Of a stretch of DNA of 29,518 nt, positions 27,238 through 29,518 are shown piece by piece. The notes beneath the pieces are model-generated. The model ran no database searches. It was not told where the DNA came from and saw only the letters and a program-made list of their open reading frames with translations. The position numbers and the translations under genes were made by a program. Position 1 is the stretch's first letter. Every line of letters starts with the position of its first letter. The stretch comes from a virus, in the IMG/VR virus record IMGVR_UViG_3300029309_000170, positions 3,522 through 33,039 of that record. One strand, written 5' to 3'.

Positions 27238-29518
27238 TATTGTTTAATTACTTTTCTAATATAAGTTAATTCACCGACTTTTACTTTTATAAAATAAATT
27301 CCATTATTTAAATGGCTTATATTAATAACACTATCGCTAGTTTCATTAATAATTATCTGACCTGAGGTTGAATAAAGACTTACAAATACATTTTTAAATT
27401 TTGAACTTACTACATTTAATTCTCCAGATGTAGGATTTGGATAAATAGCAACTCCTCCATCAGAAATTAAATTTTCAATTCCAACCCAATTACTATTTTG
27501 ATCACAATAATCATAAGTATTTTGGCAACTAGCATCCCAACCTACACTACAACAATAGGGATCTATACTAATTACCCAGGCATAACATTGATCATTTAAC
27601 CAATAGGGATTACCTGGTCCTGTAATACAACCTGCATCATATAAACAAGCCGTTGAATCAGAAATATTAGCTAGTGGATCATAATTATATGCATTTGGGT
27701 CTGTACAACCTGGAATAGGTAAAATACAAGTTCCATTATCAGTATTAGCATTTGGATCATAATTTAAGGCAGTAGAATCTGTACAACCATAAATAATGGG
27801 CACACAAGAGCCATTATCAGTATTTGCAGTTGAATCATAATTAAAAGCGGTAGGATCAGTACAACCAAAAATATAAGGTATACAACTTCCATTGTCTGTA
27901 TTTGCAGTTGAATCATAATTAAACATAGTAGGATCAGTACAACCATAAATAAATGGTATACAACTACCTGCTAATTCCACATTTGCTAGGGGATCATAAT
28001 TAAATGATGTACTATCCATGCAACCAAAAATTGCTGGGGTATAACAATAATCTATGCTCCAATGATCAACTAAAAGATAATCAGCATTCCAAAATTCTAC
28101 ATATCCCTGATTATCACATTCTGGGTGGTAAAAACAAGAACCGTCATCTACATTAGCATCTGGATCATAAGAGTCTGGGTGTGCTAAAGAATCAGTACAA
28201 CCATAAATTTTAGGGATACATAAATCTCCACAACTAGGATATGCTACATATTTTTCATAAAAAGGATCTTCAAATGGTTGTAATGCACCTTGCCCATTAT
28301 TAGCAAATGGATTGGTTCCTTCAGATAACAATGTATCTCCATATGAATTAATTAATGTAAATGAATTATGCCAGGTTTGAAATTCAACAGCCTGAGGTGG
28401 TTGTTGAGGTCCTGCAACTTCAAAATAATAAACTTCAACTGGGTAGTTTGGTGATAATTGTATGTTGAAAGTTTGATTATAGGGTCCAGGTCCCATTGTA
28501 TATGTCCATAAGTTACTATTTTGGTGAACTCCTATATATGAGTTACCCCAACCATCTCCTGCATCATCCTCTATTACTAAAGTATAATCACATACAGAAG
28601 GGGTTTGCATCATTGTGGCAGATGGATTATAGTTGAATGCTGAAGTATCAGTACAACCAAATATATGAGGTGTTAAACAAGATCCATCATCAGTATTTGC
28701 TAATGGGTTAAATTCTTGGTATGCTGGATCTGTACATCCTAATATAGGAGTTATACCTCCACATGAATTTCCAAATAATGGTCCTGAATACCATACATTT
28801 CCAAAGTTCCCATTTGGTACCCCTGGTTGTAATGACCATATAGTATCACCATCACAATCATATATAACTACATTTCCATCAATATTTCCTCCAGATGTAG
28901 AACCACCTAAACCATCTCCCCATGTATCATTAATAATAAATTCAACTCCTAAAGTATCAATACAAACTGTATAAGTATAAGTTTGCCCTACGTCCTGAAA
29001 ATTATATTCTCCTACTGATGCTTGTGCTGGAAAACCTCCATCTGATAATGAAACTAAAGTCCAAGATGTTTCGCCTGGCCAATTATCTAATGTTATTTCA
29101 ATTGTTATTTCATGATCAATAGGATCACAATCTCCACTACTATTACAAGATCCATCATCTTCAGTTGCCCAAGGATTATAAGCTATTTGAGAAGGATCAG
29201 TACAACCATAAATGCATGGTGTTGGGGTAAATGCTATAGTATCGGATAAGGTACCATTAACAAATTCTAGTACTATAAAATGTTCTACTGACCAATTTGG
29301 GGGCATTTGCCCATTACCTGCGGGAGCTGCAAAATTATTATATCCATTTGAAGAAGGCCATAAACCAGGAAAAGTAATGTGATATCCTTCTTCATTACCA
29401 TAATGAACTTTTACTACATTGCAACCAGGAGATAAAGTATCAGTCCACCATTCAAATACTATTGCAGACTGGTTACCCCAGCACATTTGCCAAGCACTAT
29501 CTTGCAATATACCATTAC
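27237..29518 (-). CDS. Large GCTDP-repeat protein with T9SS sorting domain (5' end beyond window)
   Basis: The frame stays open to the window edge (codons continue past an internal TTG at 29507), so the N-terminus is missing; about 759 residues are visible. It carries many Cys-rich repeats of the type GCTDPTAFNYDSTANTDNGS-C, five of them in tandem near the C-terminus and others scattered earlier, plus beta-rich domains between them (for example IEDDAGDGWGNSYIG, TLDNWPGETSWTLVSLSDGG). The last about 80 residues form a type IX secretion sorting domain: VAIYPNPTSGELNVV, then LYSTSGQIIIN, and NNGIYFIKVKVGELTYIRKV-IKQ. Such proteins pass through the host T9SS and end on or outside the cell surface. 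Phage origin follows from the linked genes. Confidence 0.88.
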   Translation of the reverse strand, partial: NGILQDSAWQMCWGNQSAIVFEWWTDTLSPGCNVVKVHYGNEEGYHITFPGLWPSSNGYNNFAAPAGNGQMPPNWSVEHFIVLEFVNGTLSDTIAFTPTPCIYGCTDPSQIAYNPWATEDDGSCNSSGDCDPIDHEITIEITLDNWPGETSWTLVSLSDGGFPAQASVGEYNFQDVGQTYTYTVCIDTLGVEFIINDTWGDGLGGSTSGGNIDGNVVIYDCDGDTIWSLQPGVPNGNFGNVWYSGPLFGNSCGGITPILGCTDPAYQEFNPLANTDDGSCLTPHIFGCTDTSAFNYNPSATMMQTPSVCDYTLVIEDDAGDGWGNSYIGVHQNSNLWTYTMGPGPYNQTFNIQLSPNYPVEVYYFEVAGPQQPPQAVEFQTWHNSFTLINSYGDTLLSEGTNPFANNGQGALQPFEDPFYEKYVAYPSCGDLCIPKIYGCTDSLAHPDSYDPDANVDDGSCFYHPECDNQGYVEFWNADYLLVDHWSIDYCYTPAIFGCMDSTSFNYDPLANVELAGSCIPFIYGCTDPTMFNYDSTANTDNGSCIPYIFGCTDPTAFNYDSTANTDNGSCVPIIYGCTDSTALNYDPNANTDNGTCILPIPGCTDPNAYNYDPLANISDSTACLYDAGCITGPGNPYWLNDQCYAWVISIDPYCCSVGWDASCQNTYDYCDQNSNWVGIENLISDGGVAIYPNPTSGELNVVSSKFKNVFVSLYSTSGQIIINETSDSVINISHLNNGIYFIKVKVGELTYIRKVIKQ
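27633..28025. repeat. Tandem 78-bp repeats in the T9SS-cargo gene
   Basis: Five tandem units of 26 codons each (one has 27) encode GCTDP...NYD...A...DNGSC plus a five-residue linker. Unit starts on the minus strand are at about 28025, 27944, 27866, 27788 and 27710; the spacing is 81, 78, 78, 78 bases. The two units starting at 27944 and 27866 are nearly identical in protein sequence, suggesting recent duplication. Confidence 0.85.

Noticed and set aside
27764-27946. Second minus-strand open frame inside the T9SS-cargo gene
   Set aside because: It is a shadow produced by the tandem repeats in another frame, with hydrophobic low-complexity content and no start context.
22288-29518. Bacterial chromosome segment or prophage boundary (because of cytochrome c, T9SS domain, barrel)
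   Set aside because: The same promoter type, AT-rich composition, overlapping small genes and strand run on into the phage region without break, and no att site, integrase or housekeeping gene is seen.

Overview
The window is a stretch of an AT-rich tailed-phage genome, most likely a T4-like myovirus infecting a marine Bacteroidota (Flavobacteriia-type) host. The phage assignment rests on baseplate genes (gp6-like wedge, gp25-like, gp5-like hub/spike), a gp55-like late sigma factor, dense overlapping genes almost all on the minus strand, and many tiny genes. The host assignment rests on three things: about a dozen promoters of the Bacteroidota type (TTTG -33 box, TATATTTA -7 box), a protein ending in a type IX secretion (T9SS) sorting domain, and a cytochrome c resembling those of Bacteroidota respiratory chains. 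No tRNA, integrase, insertion sequence or CRISPR array was seen. The window cuts a gene at each end.

Layout, in minus-strand transcription order from right to left. (1) 29518-25376: a run encoding a very large Cys-repeat protein with a T9SS sorting domain, an outer-membrane beta-barrel-like protein, a membrane/coiled-coil protein and a periplasmic thioredoxin-fold protein without its CxxC, closed by a structured RNA/terminator. (2) 25365-21652: two Bacteroidota-type promoters drive one small gene and then an unbroken chain of about 12 genes. These include small membrane proteins, a membrane-anchored cytochrome c, a glucosaminidase (endolysin candidate) overlapping a small lipoprotein gene, and two unknowns. 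(3) 21634-12563: early or middle region of small genes, many with their own copy of a stereotyped promoter. Recognisable products are a DUF932 protein, a small HExxH metalloprotein, a RadA-like ATPase, a T5orf172/GIY-YIG-like protein and a lipoprotein. It contains a 510-base non-coding stretch with hairpins (14148-14660). (4) 12542-11847: the single plus-strand gene, a signal-peptide/TM-anchored C-type lectin domain protein with its own promoter. (5) 11815-9298: unknown gene, 56-aa protein, HD-domain phosphohydrolase, small TM/coiled-coil protein, gp55-like sigma. (6) 9262-1: late structural operon of tightly overlapping baseplate and tail genes.

How it may work together: host-type promoters would drive the early and middle genes, and the gp55-like sigma would drive the structural operon. 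The unusual feature is the amount of coding capacity aimed at the host envelope: T9SS cargo, outer-membrane barrel, lipoproteins, membrane-anchored lectin, membrane-anchored cytochrome c and thioredoxin-fold protein. This suggests a phage programme for remodelling the host surface and electron transport during infection. That is an inference. The domain assignments come from motifs read by eye, not from database searches.
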